The notes: generated by a model not told the origin, from the sequence alone. Shown: positions 47,277 through 58,378, numbered from the stretch's first letter. The stretch is 64,000 nucleotides of DNA from Acidimicrobiales bacterium (GCA_041394265.1 JAWKIO010000005.1:1612001-1676000); one strand, 5' to 3'. Numbers and translations are program-made.

Positions 47277-48039
47277 AGAGCTTGCCGACCTGGGCGAACT
47301 CCAGCTCGACCGGGGTCTCTCGACCGAAGATGTTGACCAGCACCTTGACCTTGAGCTGGTCCTCGTTGATTTCGACGATCTGGCCCTGGAAGTCGGCGAA
47401 AGGGCCTTCCTTGACCCGAACGGTCTCTCCCTCTTCGAACTCGAGGCGGGGCTTGCCCTTGCGAGCAGCTTCGTCGCCCTCGGCCGGCACCTGCAGGAAG
47501 TTCTCGACCTCTCGACGAGGCAGCGGCGACGGCTTGTTGCCGGCACCGACGAAACCGGTCACGCCCGGGGTGTTGCGCACGACGAACCAGGAGTCGTCAT
47601 TGAGCTTCATGCGGCACAGGAGGTAGCCGGGGAAGACCTTCTTCTGGACGACGACCTTCTTGCCGTTCTTGAACTCGACGACGTCTTCCATCGGGATGAC
47701 GACTTCGAAGATCCGCTCTTCCATGTTCATCGAGGAGATGCGGGCCTCGATGTTCTTGCGCACCTTGTTCTCGTAGCCCGACTGGGTGTGCAGGACGTAC
47801 CAGCGGCCCGGTCGGTCATAGGGCGACACCGGCGCCTCGGTGATGGTGACGTCCTCGCCCTCGTCGCTCGCCGTGGTTTCGCCTGCGGCGTCGTCGGCGG
47901 CGGCATCGTCAACGACGTTGCTGGCCTCGGGAGTGTCGTTCGTGGCGGCCTCGTCGACGGCGGACGCTTCCACACTTGCGTCGAGTGCATCGGCGGTATC
48001 ATCGACGGGCTGGTCGGTGGTGAGATCGGTTTCGGTCAT
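47275..48039 (-). CDS. nusG: Transcription elongation/termination factor NusG
   Basis: Binds RNA polymerase to suppress pausing and links it to Rho or the ribosome. ATG 48039 gives 254 residues. The first 75 are an acidic, Ala/Asp/Thr-rich extension typical of actinobacterial NusG. Then comes the NGN domain (RWYVLHTQSGYENKVRKN, KVFPGYLLCRM) and a C-terminal KOW domain (GETVRVKEGPFADFQGQI). It overlaps the secE stop as ATGA. Confidence 0.97.
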   Translation of the reverse strand: MTETDLTTDQPVDDTADALDASVEASAVDEAATNDTPEASNVVDDAAADDAAGETTASDEGEDVTITEAPVSPYDRPGRWYVLHTQSGYENKVRKNIEARISSMNMEERIFEVVIPMEDVVEFKNGKKVVVQKKVFPGYLLCRMKLNDDSWFVVRNTPGVTGFVGAGNKPSPLPRREVENFLQVPAEGDEAARKGKPRLEFEEGETVRVKEGPFADFQGQIVEINEDQLKVKVLVNIFGRETPVELEFAQVGKL

Positions 48040-48338
48040 TGACCAAGCTCCAGGAGTTTGATGACGCCCCGGCCGAACAACAGGTCGGCGCCGGCGATGA
48101 AGGCGGTCATGATGATCAGGGTGACGATGACGACCATCGTGTAATTGATGACCTCGTTTTTCGTGGGCCACTGCACCCGACGAAGCTCGGTCTTGACCTC
48201 GCTGGTGTACTGGCGGAGGCCGACCGACTCGCCCTTTGGCTGCGGGCGGGTATCGCGCGGCGTGGCGACCGGATTGCCTTCAGCGTCGATCTGGCCCTGC
48301 TTTTGCAGGTAGCGCCGCTGCTCCCGATTCATTGCCAT
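48036..48338 (-). CDS. secE: Protein translocase subunit SecE
   Basis: Small essential subunit of the SecYEG channel. The frame is open upstream into tRNA-Trp, so ATG 48338 (MAMNREQRRYLQ) is chosen, eight bases after a GAGG site; 100 residues result. The conserved EVKTELRRVQWPTKNEVINY amphipathic segment precedes the single membrane span (about 67-90). The order tRNA-Trp, secE, nusG, rplK, rplA is widely conserved. Confidence 0.94.
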   Translation of the reverse strand: MAMNREQRRYLQKQGQIDAEGNPVATPRDTRPQPKGESVGLRQYTSEVKTELRRVQWPTKNEVINYTMVVIVTLIIMTAFIAGADLLFGRGVIKLLELGQ

Positions 48339-48464
48339 TGCTGATGCCTCATGAGAAGTCTCGCCACCTGACATGCCGGCGACGATGCCGGGTGCCGTGT
48401 ACCTTTCGGTCGTTCGAAGTATCACCTGCAGCGCCACGTACGTTGACGCAGGTGACATGCGTTG

Positions 48465-48537
48465 CAGGGCACGAGGGACTCGAACCCCCAACCCCCGGTT
48501 TTGGAGACCGGTGCTCTACCAATTGAGCTAGTGCCCT
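48465..48537 (-). tRNA. tRNA-Trp (anticodon CCA)
   Basis: 73 bases on the minus strand: acceptor stem AGGGCAC/GTGCCCT, anticodon stem CCGGT/ACCGG with loop CTCCAAA, a GGTTCGAGTCC T-arm and discriminator G. No encoded CCA follows. It lies 126 bases before secE. Confidence 0.97.
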
Positions 48538-48636
48538 AGGGCCGGTCCGAGGCTAGCAGCAGAATGCGGCGCTTCGACCGGCAGGCAAGCACACCAGTCA
48601 ATCACCGTGAATCGACGATCGCTACCAGGCAGTGGG

Positions 48637-49038
48637 TCACCCGGCGAGCGCCGACCGTGTCGTCAGGCGCGCTGCCAGCATCATTGCCCCCGCACCCGCC
48701 GCCGTGACCGCCGCTGCGATACCGCCGACATACGCCCGCCGCCGCGACCGACGGCGCAAGGCGTGAATCGTTGCGACCGGGCCGAATGCCGCCAAGAACT
48801 CGTCGACCTGCAGCGAAGGAACCTCGAGGGTGAGCGGGCGCAGATCGCCCATGCTCCTGCGCAGCTTGCGGTAGGTGGCGAGCTCGGCCTGACAACGCAG
48901 GCACGAGTCGAGATGGGCCCGCACGGGTGCGGCCAGCAATGTCGGCTGGTCGCTTGCCGCAGCGAGTTCGAGGCCAAAGCGGGCACACTCCGACGACGGC
49001 CCCGCCGCCCGGCGACGCACCGACGGTCGACGACTCAT
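48637..49038 (-). CDS. Zinc-binding anti-sigma factor, membrane-anchored
   Basis: Likely holds the adjacent ECF sigma factor inactive. The 133 residues show Cys18 and the His42-x3-Cys46-x2-Cys49 motif (HLDSCLRC) of ZAS anti-sigma factors, followed near the C-terminus by one membrane span (about 107-125, AYVGGIAAAVTAAGAGAMML). It overlaps the sigma gene by 4 bases, the usual arrangement. The inducing signal is unknown. Confidence 0.85.
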   Translation of the reverse strand: MSRRPSVRRRAAGPSSECARFGLELAAASDQPTLLAAPVRAHLDSCLRCQAELATYRKLRRSMGDLRPLTLEVPSLQVDEFLAAFGPVATIHALRRRSRRRAYVGGIAAAVTAAGAGAMMLAARLTTRSALAG

Positions 49039-49931
49039 GGCGCCACCTGCCGGTCGGAGCGATCGAGCGGCGTGACTTCGGCCAGGGCGATCACGTTCTC
49101 ACCGGCGGTATCGGCAGCGCCGGGGGCGTTGTCACGGTCGCCGTGCAACGGGTAGAGCCGTTCACGAAGCCGCTTTCGGGCTCGGTGCAGCCGCACCTTC
49201 GCCGCCGACTCCGAGATGCCGAGTTCTGCGGCAATGGCCTCGTGGGGGAGGTCATAGATGTCACGCAGCACGACCACTGCCCGCAACTTCGGTGGCAGCG
49301 CCCGGAGTGCATCGGTGAGTTGGCTACGCAGCTGGCCAACGTCGGCCCGCAGCGCCGGGTCGTGGCGGGGACTCTCGTCGACGATCGAAGGGTCGTCGGG
49401 CAGGGGGTCGTGACGATGCCTGCCGCGTCGCCCCAGGAGCGTGCTGGCGCAGTTGGCGGTGACTCGGTGGAGCCAGGTGGTGAACTGGGCGTCGCCACGG
49501 AAGCGCGACAGGCTCTTGTGCACTCGCAGGTAGGTCTCCTGCACCACATCGCGGGCATCTTCTTCGTCGCCGGTCAGGCGGAAGGCCAGCGTGTAGGTGT
49601 CGGCGTAGGTCCGGCGGACGAGCTCCTCGAACGCTCGCTGATCGCCCTCCTTGGCCTGGTCGACCAAACCATCCATGCCGAGGCGAGAACGAAGCGGGCC
49701 CGTGCTGCGCTCGATCGCTCGCTCGACACTCGACCACCGTGAGGTGGTGCTCGACGGTGCCACGCCATCGGAAGCGACGGCACCTCGGTCATCAACAACG
49801 GCAGGAAACGGCACGGGGTCCTCGTGACGGTGGAGGTCCAATGGGCGCGAGACACCGTCGGAACTGAGCGCATTGGACCTTGCAGCCATGGTGCGCCGCT
49901 CGTGGGGGCTCGGCGTTGTCGGGTTCGACAT
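49035..49931 (-). CDS. ECF (extracytoplasmic function) sigma factor
   Basis: The 298 residues contain sigma region 2 (DQRAFEELVRRTYADTY, DVVQETYLRVHKSLSRFRG, FTTWLHRVTANCAST) and region 4 (LPPKLRAVVVLRDIYDLPHE, LGISESAAKVRLHRARKRLR). The first 85 residues are a poorly conserved extension; if the true start is a later codon (for example ATG at 49889) the protein is shorter. It lies between the second tuf and tRNA-Trp and is followed by its anti-sigma gene. Confidence 0.9.
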   Translation of the reverse strand: MSNPTTPSPHERRTMAARSNALSSDGVSRPLDLHRHEDPVPFPAVVDDRGAVASDGVAPSSTTSRWSSVERAIERSTGPLRSRLGMDGLVDQAKEGDQRAFEELVRRTYADTYTLAFRLTGDEEDARDVVQETYLRVHKSLSRFRGDAQFTTWLHRVTANCASTLLGRRGRHRHDPLPDDPSIVDESPRHDPALRADVGQLRSQLTDALRALPPKLRAVVVLRDIYDLPHEAIAAELGISESAAKVRLHRARKRLRERLYPLHGDRDNAPGAADTAGENVIALAEVTPLDRSDRQVAP

Positions 49932-50062
49932 TGGGTTGGACCCCTTTCCGCCGAGTCAGGTTACCCCGAGTGCTCGAAGCTCCCGGCGCGCCGGACGCGA
50001 CTCGGCCCCGACACTGCGAGTGTCGGGGCCGAGTCTCGATCGAACGATGTGTTCAGACGGTC

Positions 50063-51248
50063 TTACTTGATGATCTTGGTGACACGCCCGGCACCAACCG
50101 TACGCCCACCCTCACGAATCGCGAACCGCAAACCCTCATCCATCGCGATCGGATTGATCAACTCCACCGTCATCTCCGTGTTATCACCCGGCATACACAT
50201 CTCCGTACCCTCCGGCAACGTCACCGTCCCCGTGATATCCGTCGTACGGAAATAGAACTGCGGCCGATAATTCCCGAAGAACGGCTTATGACGACCACCC
50301 TCCTCCTTCGACAACACATACACCTGCGCCTCAAAATCAGTATGCGGCGTAATCGAACCAGGCTTCGCCAACACCTGACCCCGCTGCACCTGATCCTTCT
50401 CAATACCCCTCAACAACGCACCAACATTGTCACCAGCCTGCCCCGAATCCAACAACTTCCGGAACATCTCAACACCAGTACACGTCGTCTTCTGCGTCGG
50501 ACGAATACCAACAATCTCGAGCGCATCGCCAACATTCACGACACCCTGCTCGATCTTCCCCGTCACCACCGTCCCACGACCAGTAATCGAGAACACATCC
50601 TCAATCGGCATCAAGAACGGCTTATCCAAATCACGAGCCGGCTCCGGGATGTACTCATCCACCGCAGCCATCAACTCCATGATCTTGTCACCAGCAGCCT
50701 CGTCACCCTCAACGCCTTCAACGCCGAAACATGCACCACCGGAACATCATCACCCGGGAACTCGTACTCAGAAAGAAGCTCACGAGCCTCCAACTCCACC
50801 AGCTCCAACAACTCCTCATCATCAACCATGTCAGCCTTGTTCAAAGCCACCACGATCGCAGGCACACCCACCTGACGAGCCAACAACACATGCTCACGCG
50901 TCTGCGGCATCGGACCATCAGCAGCCGACACCACCAAAATCGCGCATCCACCTGCGCCGCACCCGTAATCATGTTCTTGATGTAATCCGCGTGACCCGGC
51001 ATATCAACATGCGCGTAATGACGAGAATCCGTCTCATACTCCACATGCGACACATTGATCGTGATACCACGCTCACGCTCTTCAGGCGCCTTATCAATAT
51101 TATCGAACGCCGTCGCCGTATTCCCAGCAACCCGATCCGACAACACCTTCGTAATCGCCGCCGTCAACGTCGTCTTCCCATGATCAATATGACCCATGGT
51201 CCCCACATTCACGTGAGGCTTATTACGCTCAAACTTTGCTTTTGCCAT
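50063..51248 (-). pseudogene. tuf: Second elongation factor Tu gene, broken by two 1-base deletions
   Basis: By eye the sequence is identical to the tuf at 23776-24963 except for one C lost near 50710 (CCTCCAAC to CCTCAAC), one C lost near 50945 (GCGCCATCC to GCGCATCC) and the stop (TAA instead of TAG). Identity runs from the ATG to the last sense codon and stops there; both flanks differ. Each deletion shifts the frame, so the product would end early. It could be a true pseudogene, or the deletions could be sequencing or assembly errors in a functional copy. The position, upstream of tRNA-Trp-secE-nusG, is where tufB sits in E. coli and Thermus. Confidence 0.93.
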
Positions 51249-51299
51249 GACGACGCACTCCCGATGGAATCGAAGCTTGGGGGGCAGATGTTTTCTGCG

Positions 51300-51373
51300 T
51301 AGCGACGGTCGGGCTCGAACCGACGACCTCTCGATTATGAGTCGAGCACTCTTACCAACTGAGCTACGTCGCC
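51300..51373 (-). tRNA. tRNA-Met (anticodon CAT), probably elongator
   Basis: 74 bases: acceptor GGCGACG/CGTCGCT (one G-T pair), anticodon stem CTCGA/TCGAG around loop CTCATAA, T-arm GGTTCGAGCCC, discriminator A. The paired first base and the close match to actinobacterial tRNA-Met favour elongator Met over initiator. A tRNA-Ile2 with modified CAT is a less likely alternative. Confidence 0.92.
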
Positions 51374-51478
51374 GTGTTGCACGCCGTGCCTCTCCGAGTT
51401 CGGAGCGAGACGGTGGCGGTGCGAGGCCCTGCCTCGGAACGAGGCAGGCTCACCGAGGTGAGCGCTGGCCGACACTGG

Positions 51479-51551
51479 AGCCTCCTAACAGAATTGAACT
51501 GTTGACCTCTTCCTTACCATGGAAGCGCTCTGCCGACTGAGCTAAGGAGGC
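51479..51551 (-). tRNA. tRNA-Thr (anticodon GGT)
   Basis: 73 bases: acceptor GCCTCCT/AGGAGGC, anticodon stem CTTCC/GGAAG around loop ATGGTAA, T-arm AGTTCAATTCT, discriminator T. It is first of the Thr-Met-tuf group on the minus strand, 105 bases before tRNA-Met. Confidence 0.96.
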
Positions 51552-51689
51552 GTGGGCCTGCACGCAGACCGTCCGAAAGTCTGCCACGACAAGCGGGCGG
51601 CCCCAACCACTCGGGCAGAGATTCTGTCGGGCCCGATTCGCCGCTCGATCCGCTTCGCGGGCGGAGTGGGCCGCGTTACGCTCGGAGGC

Positions 51690-52212
51690 GTGCTGGTCCG
51701 AGACGCCGACTTGTCCGATGCCGAGGCGATCGCCCGCATCTACAACCGCGAGGTGGTCGACAGCACCCACACCTTCGACCTGGTCGAACGGACGCTCGAG
51801 CAGCAGCGTGACTACATCCGGGAGCGGTCCGGGGTCCTGGCCGTGCTGGTGGCGGTCGACAACGGCATCAGTCGTGGCGGCTTCAGTTGCGACCCCAACG
51901 ACGGACCGGTGATCGGGTTCGGGGCGCTCAGCTTCTACCGAGACCGCCCCGGCTACCGCACTTCGGTCGAGAACTCGGTGTATGTGCACCGCGACCATCA
52001 CCGTAAGGGTGTCGGCGGCGCCCTACTCGGCGCCCTCGTCGAGCGCGCCGCCACCAACGGCTTCCATGCCGTGTTCGCGCGTGGTCGACGCACAGGAAGC
52101 GAGCCTGGCTCTCCACCAGCAGCACGGCTTCGAACTCGTTGGCATCGAACGACAGGTCGGCCGCAAGTTCGGTCGGTGGCTCGACGTTGCACTGCTGCAA
52201 CGCCTGCTGTAG
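51690..52212 (+). pseudogene. GNAT (phosphinothricin-type) N-acetyltransferase, frameshifted
   Basis: The first part (LVRDADLSDAEAIARIYNRE, VIGFGALSFYRDRPGYRTSVE, VYVHRDHHRKGVGGALLGAL) and, in another frame, the end (VVDAQEASLALHQQHGFELV, RQVGRKFGRWLDV) together make one acetyltransferase related to PAT/Bar enzymes that acetylate amino groups of glufosinate-like or amino-acid substrates. The frames join near 52076-52083 in a CG repeat, consistent with loss of two bases. The acetyl-CoA site RKGVGGA is intact. The start near GTG 51690 is uncertain. Broken gene or sequencing error. Confidence 0.8.
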
Positions 52213-52479
52213 CTCCGTCCGCTTCTCGCTGTAACCCAGCCGCTCCTCGGGCGTCTCCTTCGCGACGTCGTCGTTGACTCGAGCTCGCCCGGCCGCACCG
52301 GCGCAGGGCCCGCCGCCGGCGTCGTGATCGGGTCGCGTCGAAGGGAACAGGTTCATGCAGCTTCAGCGATGCATCGACGCCGCACCACAGGTAGGCGAAA
52401 CGCTTCGTAAACCGTCGATGGCCGGCACCGCGGGCGAGTGTTACCTTCGTCCGAGGCCGAACTCGGAGGGAATGAGGCC

Positions 52480-53860
52480 GTGACACGCAAGCTTTGCCCG
52501 GGGCCGGTTGACGTCCCCGTTCTCCAGCGACCACGCGCGGCAGCCTGCCGTGGCACGGTCGCCGCCACGCTGGGCTATGCCGACATGCGGCGCTGCCTGG
52601 GCTACTACGCAACCGCAGGCTCCGCACGGTCGCTCAGTGCCGTTCCGGTGGCCACCGCCATCTACGCCCAGACCGGTTCGACCTCGTGGGTGGCGGCCGT
52701 GACCGTGGCTCGGCTGGTGCCCTTCCTGCTCGTGTCGTGGCTCGCCGGTTTCGTCGCCGACCGCCTCGACCGACGGCGGACGCTTGCGGTGATGGCGCTC
52801 GGGCAGGCCCTCCTGCTGCTCGCCTTGGCCGGTGCGTTGATGCTGTCGTTCGACCCGGCCGTGACGCTTGCGATCATCAGCGTCTCGACCGTGCTGACCA
52901 CGCCGCTCTTCCCGACTCTTGCGTCGTCGCTCCCCCACATCGTGGATGACGAGGACATGATCTGTGCGAGTGTCGTTCTGAATGGTGTCGAGACGCTGAG
53001 CTGGGTGATCGGCCCGGCGCTCGGCGGGGCGCTCCTCGTCGTGTTCGACCCGGTCACCGTCGTCGCGATCGGCGCCATCATCTCGCTCGCCGGCGGGTGG
53101 TCGATTCCGCAGCTGCGTCCGAATCCGGGGGTGCGATGACCGGGACGCCGATCGATGTCGCCGGTACGACGTCCGTGCTCGGCGGCATTCGAGCCATCGC
53201 CAGCCGGGCCGAGATCGTTGCGCCGATGCTGCTGGTCGCCGTCGTGAACGCCCTGAACGGCGCCGAGGGGTGGGTCTGGTCATCGTGGCCGAAGACGTGC
53301 TGGGAACAGGCAAAGAGGGCTTCGGCCTGTTGACGACCGTTCTCGGCGTCGGCGGGATCCTCGGGCTCGTCGCCAGCAAGCGACTGGCCACGTCACGTCG
53401 ACGGCTCCCCGTGTTGGCGGGATCGGCGGTGCTGTCGGGGGTCCCCTTCGGACTGCTTGCCGTGGCAGGCGATCAGCCGGTGGCACTCGTGTTGGCGTTC
53501 ATGGCCGGTGCCTTCAGCGTCGCCGCCGAGGTGGCGGCGCTGTCGATCATTCTCGAATCGCTCCCGCCCTCGCTGATCGGTCGGGTGTTCGGCATCGTCG
53601 ATTCGATGCTCGTGGCGACGATGCTGCTCGGTGCGGTCTCGCTTCCGGCAATCATCTCGATGCTCGGCCTCCGTCCCGGGATGCTGGTCTTCGCCATCGC
53701 CGGACCGGCCCTGGCCGCCGTGCTTGCCCTGTGGCTCCCCACGATCTGGCCCACCTCGGCCACCATCGTCACACCCGACCGCGCGCCCTCGGGATCGAAC
53801 TCGCCCGAGCAAGCTGACGCACGACGCGAAAGAACGGCCCTCAGGGCCGTTCTGGTGTGA
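52480..53860 (+). pseudogene. MFS transporter, broken by two frameshifts
   Basis: Three frames in succession encode one major facilitator protein of about 455 residues. Frame one (from GTG 52480) has the first helices and the MFS loop GFVADRLDRRRTL, and meets TGA at 53137. The second continues AMTGTPIDVAGTTSVLGGIR. The third continues from LVIVAEDVLGTGKEGFGLLT to 53860. The switches fall in a G5 run (53127-53131) and a GGGGTGGG stretch (53267-53274), each consistent with one lost G. A terminator-like hairpin lies within the last codons. The substrate is unknown; overall it resembles drug or siderophore exporters. Real decay and sequencing error are both possible. Confidence 0.8.
53831..53853 (+). 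terminator. Hairpin at the end of the MFS gene
   Basis: Stem AGAACGGCCC/GGGCCGTTCT with loop TCA, a classic terminator shape. It lies before the apparent stop at 53858-53860 instead of after it, suggesting the ancestral stop was earlier in another frame (for example the TGA near 53816). Confidence 0.6.
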
Positions 53861-53943
53861 CCGAGCGTTTGCGCCGGTCGACGTTGCGAGCCCTGGCGAG
53901 CAACTCGGTAAGTGAGGAAGCCCGCCAGGGCTGACGCACGACG

Positions 53944-54025
53944 TGGGCCGGGTAGGATTTGAACCTACGTAGGCGATGCCGACGGGTTTACAGCCCGTTC
54001 CCTTTGGCCACTCGGGCACCGACCC
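53944..54025 (-). tRNA. tRNA-Tyr (anticodon GTA)
   Basis: 82 bases, class II with a variable arm: acceptor GGGTCGG/CCGGCCC, anticodon stem-loop CGGGCTGTAAACCCG, T-arm GGTTCAAATCC, discriminator A. It faces yajQ divergently, with 38 bases between them. Confidence 0.96.
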
Positions 54026-54063
54026 AGGAGCAACGAAGGTTAGCGCCGGTGTAGCGTCAAACC

Positions 54064-54558
54064 ATGCCAAGTTTTGACGTTGTCTCCGAAATCGACATGC
54101 AGGAAGTCCGCAACGCGGTCGACCAGGCCTCCCGCGAGGTCGCGAACCGCTACGACTTCAAAGACACCAACTCCTCGATCAATCTCGACGACAAGGGCAT
54201 GAGCCTCACGATCGAGACCCTGAGCGAAGACAAGCTGCGGGCCGTGCGGGAGATGCTCGAGGAGAAATTCGTCAAGCGTGGGATCTCCCTCAAGATCCTC
54301 GACTGGGGCAAGACCGAGGAAGCGTCGGGCGGGCGAGCGCGGGTGAAGGTGTCGCTCAAGGCCGGGATCTCGTCGGACATGGCGAAGAAGATCAACACGC
54401 ACATCAAGGACATGAAGCTGAAGGGCACCCAGTCGCAGACCCAGTCCGATCAGGTCCGGGTCACGAGCAAGAAGCGAGACGACCTGCAGGCCGTCATCGC
54501 CTCGCTCAAGGAGGCAGACCTCGATCTCCCGCTGCAGTTCCAGAACTTCCGAGACTGA
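54064..54558 (+). CDS. yajQ: YajQ-family nucleotide-binding protein
   Basis: Small cytosolic protein of the UPF0234/YajQ family; some members bind cyclic di-GMP. The 164 residues match the family over their full length: MPSFDVVSEIDMQEVRNAVD, NRYDFKDTNSSI, a KRGISLKILDWGK segment, AKKINTHIKDMKLKGTQSQ, and the end FQNFRD. The role in this organism is unknown. It converges on htpX across a 75-bp tandem repeat. Confidence 0.95.
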   Translation: MPSFDVVSEIDMQEVRNAVDQASREVANRYDFKDTNSSINLDDKGMSLTIETLSEDKLRAVREMLEEKFVKRGISLKILDWGKTEEASGGRARVKVSLKAGISSDMAKKINTHIKDMKLKGTQSQTQSDQVRVTSKKRDDLQAVIASLKEADLDLPLQFQNFRD

Positions 54559-54563
54559 CCGTT

Positions 54564-54886
54564 TGGGCGAAGCCCGAACTGCGGAGCCCGGTCACGCGTG
54601 CGCAACGAAGTGAGCACGCCACGCTGGCCCGAACCAGATGGGCGAAGCCCGAACTGCGGAACCCGGTCACGCGTGCGCAACGAAGTGAGCACGCCACGCT
54701 GGCCCGAACCAGATGGGCGAAGCCCGAACTGCGGAACCCGGTCACGCGTGCGCAACGAAGTGAGCACGCCACGCTGGCCCGAACCAGATGGGCGAAGCCC
54801 GAACTGCGGAACCCGGTCACGCGTGCGCAACGAAGTGAGCACGCCACGCTGGCCCGAACCAGATGGGCGAAGCCCGAACTGCGGAG
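54564..54886. repeat. 75-bp tandem repeat, four units plus a partial fifth
   Basis: Units begin at 54564, 54639, 54714, 54789 and 54864 (the last about 23 bases). They are almost identical; single-base differences occur at AACCCGG versus AGCCCGG. Each starts with TGGGCGAAGCCCG and contains GTGCGCAACGAAGTGAGCAC. The array fills most of the 343-base gap between convergent yajQ and htpX. Because 75 is a multiple of 3, long open frames run through it, but no protein family is recognised. Confidence 0.97.
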
Positions 54887-54901
54887 CAGTTCAAAGCAAC
54901 A

Positions 54902-55768
54902 CTAGAAACCCATCTCTCGCCACTCGCCGGAGCGGAGCCGAGCGATGCGGTCTTCGGCCGGCGGGTGGGTCGTGAAGAGGTTGGTGAAACCGCCCCGGCG
55001 CCCGGCGAGCGGGTTCACGATGTAGTTGCTGGCCTGCGCCGGGTCGACGTGCGACGGCACCCGCACCGAGTAGCCGTGGAGCTTCTCGAGCGCTCGAGCC
55101 AACGGCTCGCCGTCGCCGATGAGGCGAGCTGCGGTGCGGTCGGCCTCGTACTCTCGGCTGCGGCTGATGGCCATCTGGATCAGGCCGGCGGCCATCGGGG
55201 CGAAGATCGCAACGGCCAGCGCACCGAACGGGTTGCCCCCGCCCTCACGGTCGCGGTTGCCACCGCCGAACATGGCTCCCCACATGGCCATCCGAGCGAC
55301 GAAGCCGATCGCCATGGCGATCGCCGCCGCCACCGAACCAGTGAGGATGTCGCGGTTGCGGATGTGGGCAAGCTCGTGGGCGAGCACGCCGCGGATCTCC
55401 GGCCAGCTGAGCGTGCGGAGCAGCCCCTCGGTGACGCACACGGCAGCGTGTTCGGGGTTCCGCCCCGTGGCGAAGGCGTTGGGCTGTTGCTCCTGGGACA
55501 CGTAGAGCTTGGGCATCGGCAGGTCGGCCAACTGGGTGAGTTCGCGCATGATCGCGTAGTACTCGGGCATCTGCTGTTCGGTGACCGGGACGGCCCGGGC
55601 CGACTTGATGGCGAGCGTGTCGCTCTTCCAGTACGAGAAGCCGGTCATCGCGATGGCGATGACGAAGCCGAAGATCAGGCCACTCGATCCACCGAGGGCG
55701 CCGCCGATCAACATGACCAGCGAGCCCATGGCGGCCAGGAGGACTGCGGTCTTCAATCCGTTCTTCAT
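54902..55768 (-). CDS. htpX: HtpX-like membrane zinc metalloprotease (M48)
   Basis: Membrane protease for quality control of membrane proteins. The 288 residues have two N-terminal membrane segments (about 7-24 and 28-47), the zinc site HELAH (131-135), two more hydrophobic segments (about 145-160 and 182-200) and the third zinc ligand in REYEADRTAA. The end FTTHPPAEDRIARL is typical of HtpX. Confidence 0.95.
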   Translation of the reverse strand: MKNGLKTAVLLAAMGSLVMLIGGALGGSSGLIFGFVIAIAMTGFSYWKSDTLAIKSARAVPVTEQQMPEYYAIMRELTQLADLPMPKLYVSQEQQPNAFATGRNPEHAAVCVTEGLLRTLSWPEIRGVLAHELAHIRNRDILTGSVAAAIAMAIGFVARMAMWGAMFGGGNRDREGGGNPFGALAVAIFAPMAAGLIQMAISRSREYEADRTAARLIGDGEPLARALEKLHGYSVRVPSHVDPAQASNYIVNPLAGRRGGFTNLFTTHPPAEDRIARLRSGEWREMGF

Positions 55769-55907
55769 GCTCTCACCAACGCTCGATCATCCAGACTGGT
55801 TCCGTGCCGCCGGACACAGCCGCATCTGTGGCGAGTTGATGCCGCTCAGCGGTGCCAACGCTCCAAAGTTGCGAGGGAACGTGGGGGTCTGCGGTAATGC
55901 GGCCGGG

Positions 55908-56410
55908 TCAGTCCCGGGGATGGTAGCCCGAGTGGATGTAGACGCAGGGCACGCCTTCGCGCTCGTACGCAGCGACGTTTCGTTCGTCGTCGTCGAAGGC
56001 GAGGACCGGATCGAAGCCGCCGGCTCGGAGTTGCGCAACCGCGTTGGCCTTGACCTGCGGAGCTCGCCGATAGTCGCCGTTCGATCGCATGATCAACAGG
56101 TCCCAGCGGACGCCGGTCCGGCCGAGCCAGCCGATGGTCAGATCACCGACCCACTGCGGTCGTGAGGTGACGAGCGAGACGACGTGATTCTCGCTCAGGA
56201 GTTCGAGCAGGGCAGCTTGCGGTTCGAGGAGCGCGTCGTCGCCGACGGCCATGAAGAAGCTGTCCCAGTCGTGATAGTCGAGCAGGTATTGGCGATGGGT
56301 GGCATCGGCGAGCACGCCGTCGATGTCGACGCACACCGTGGGACCTGGTGCCAGGACCTTGCCGGCATTCCAGGTCCACACGGGATCATCGCGATACATG
56401 CTCAGACGCA

Positions 56411-56411
<1 letters not shown>
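55908..56411 (-). CDS. HAD-superfamily hydrolase, polynucleotide 3'-phosphatase-like
   Basis: Small soluble phosphatase-like protein of 167 residues. HAD motif I is CVDIDGVLADATHR with both catalytic Asp residues; motif II is SLVTSRP; motif IV is FDDDERNV. There is no large cap, like the phosphatase domain of T4 polynucleotide kinase. The true substrate is unknown. The ATG overlaps the acs stop by one base, so it is probably co-translated with acs. Confidence 0.8.

Positions 56412-58378
<1,967 letters not shown>

Noticed and set aside
50690..50960. Programmed frameshifting in tuf copy 2
   Set aside because: The two deletions restore no frame by a simple slip, there is no slippery heptamer or stimulator, and the intact copy lacks them.
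51240..51310. rpmG (L33) expected next to tRNA-Met
   Set aside because: The interval between tuf copy 2 and tRNA-Met is about 50 bases with no L33 sequence on either strand; the sigma/anti-sigma interval also lacks it.
53891..53930. 10-bp inverted repeat (AGCCCTGGCG/CGCCAGGGCT) before tRNA-Tyr as an attachment site
   Set aside because: It is a loose stem with a 20-base loop, more likely a terminator. No integrase or tRNA 3'-end duplication was found.
54564..54886. Regular 75-bp repeats as a CRISPR array
   Set aside because: The units are contiguous and nearly identical with no variable spacers, and no cas genes are present.
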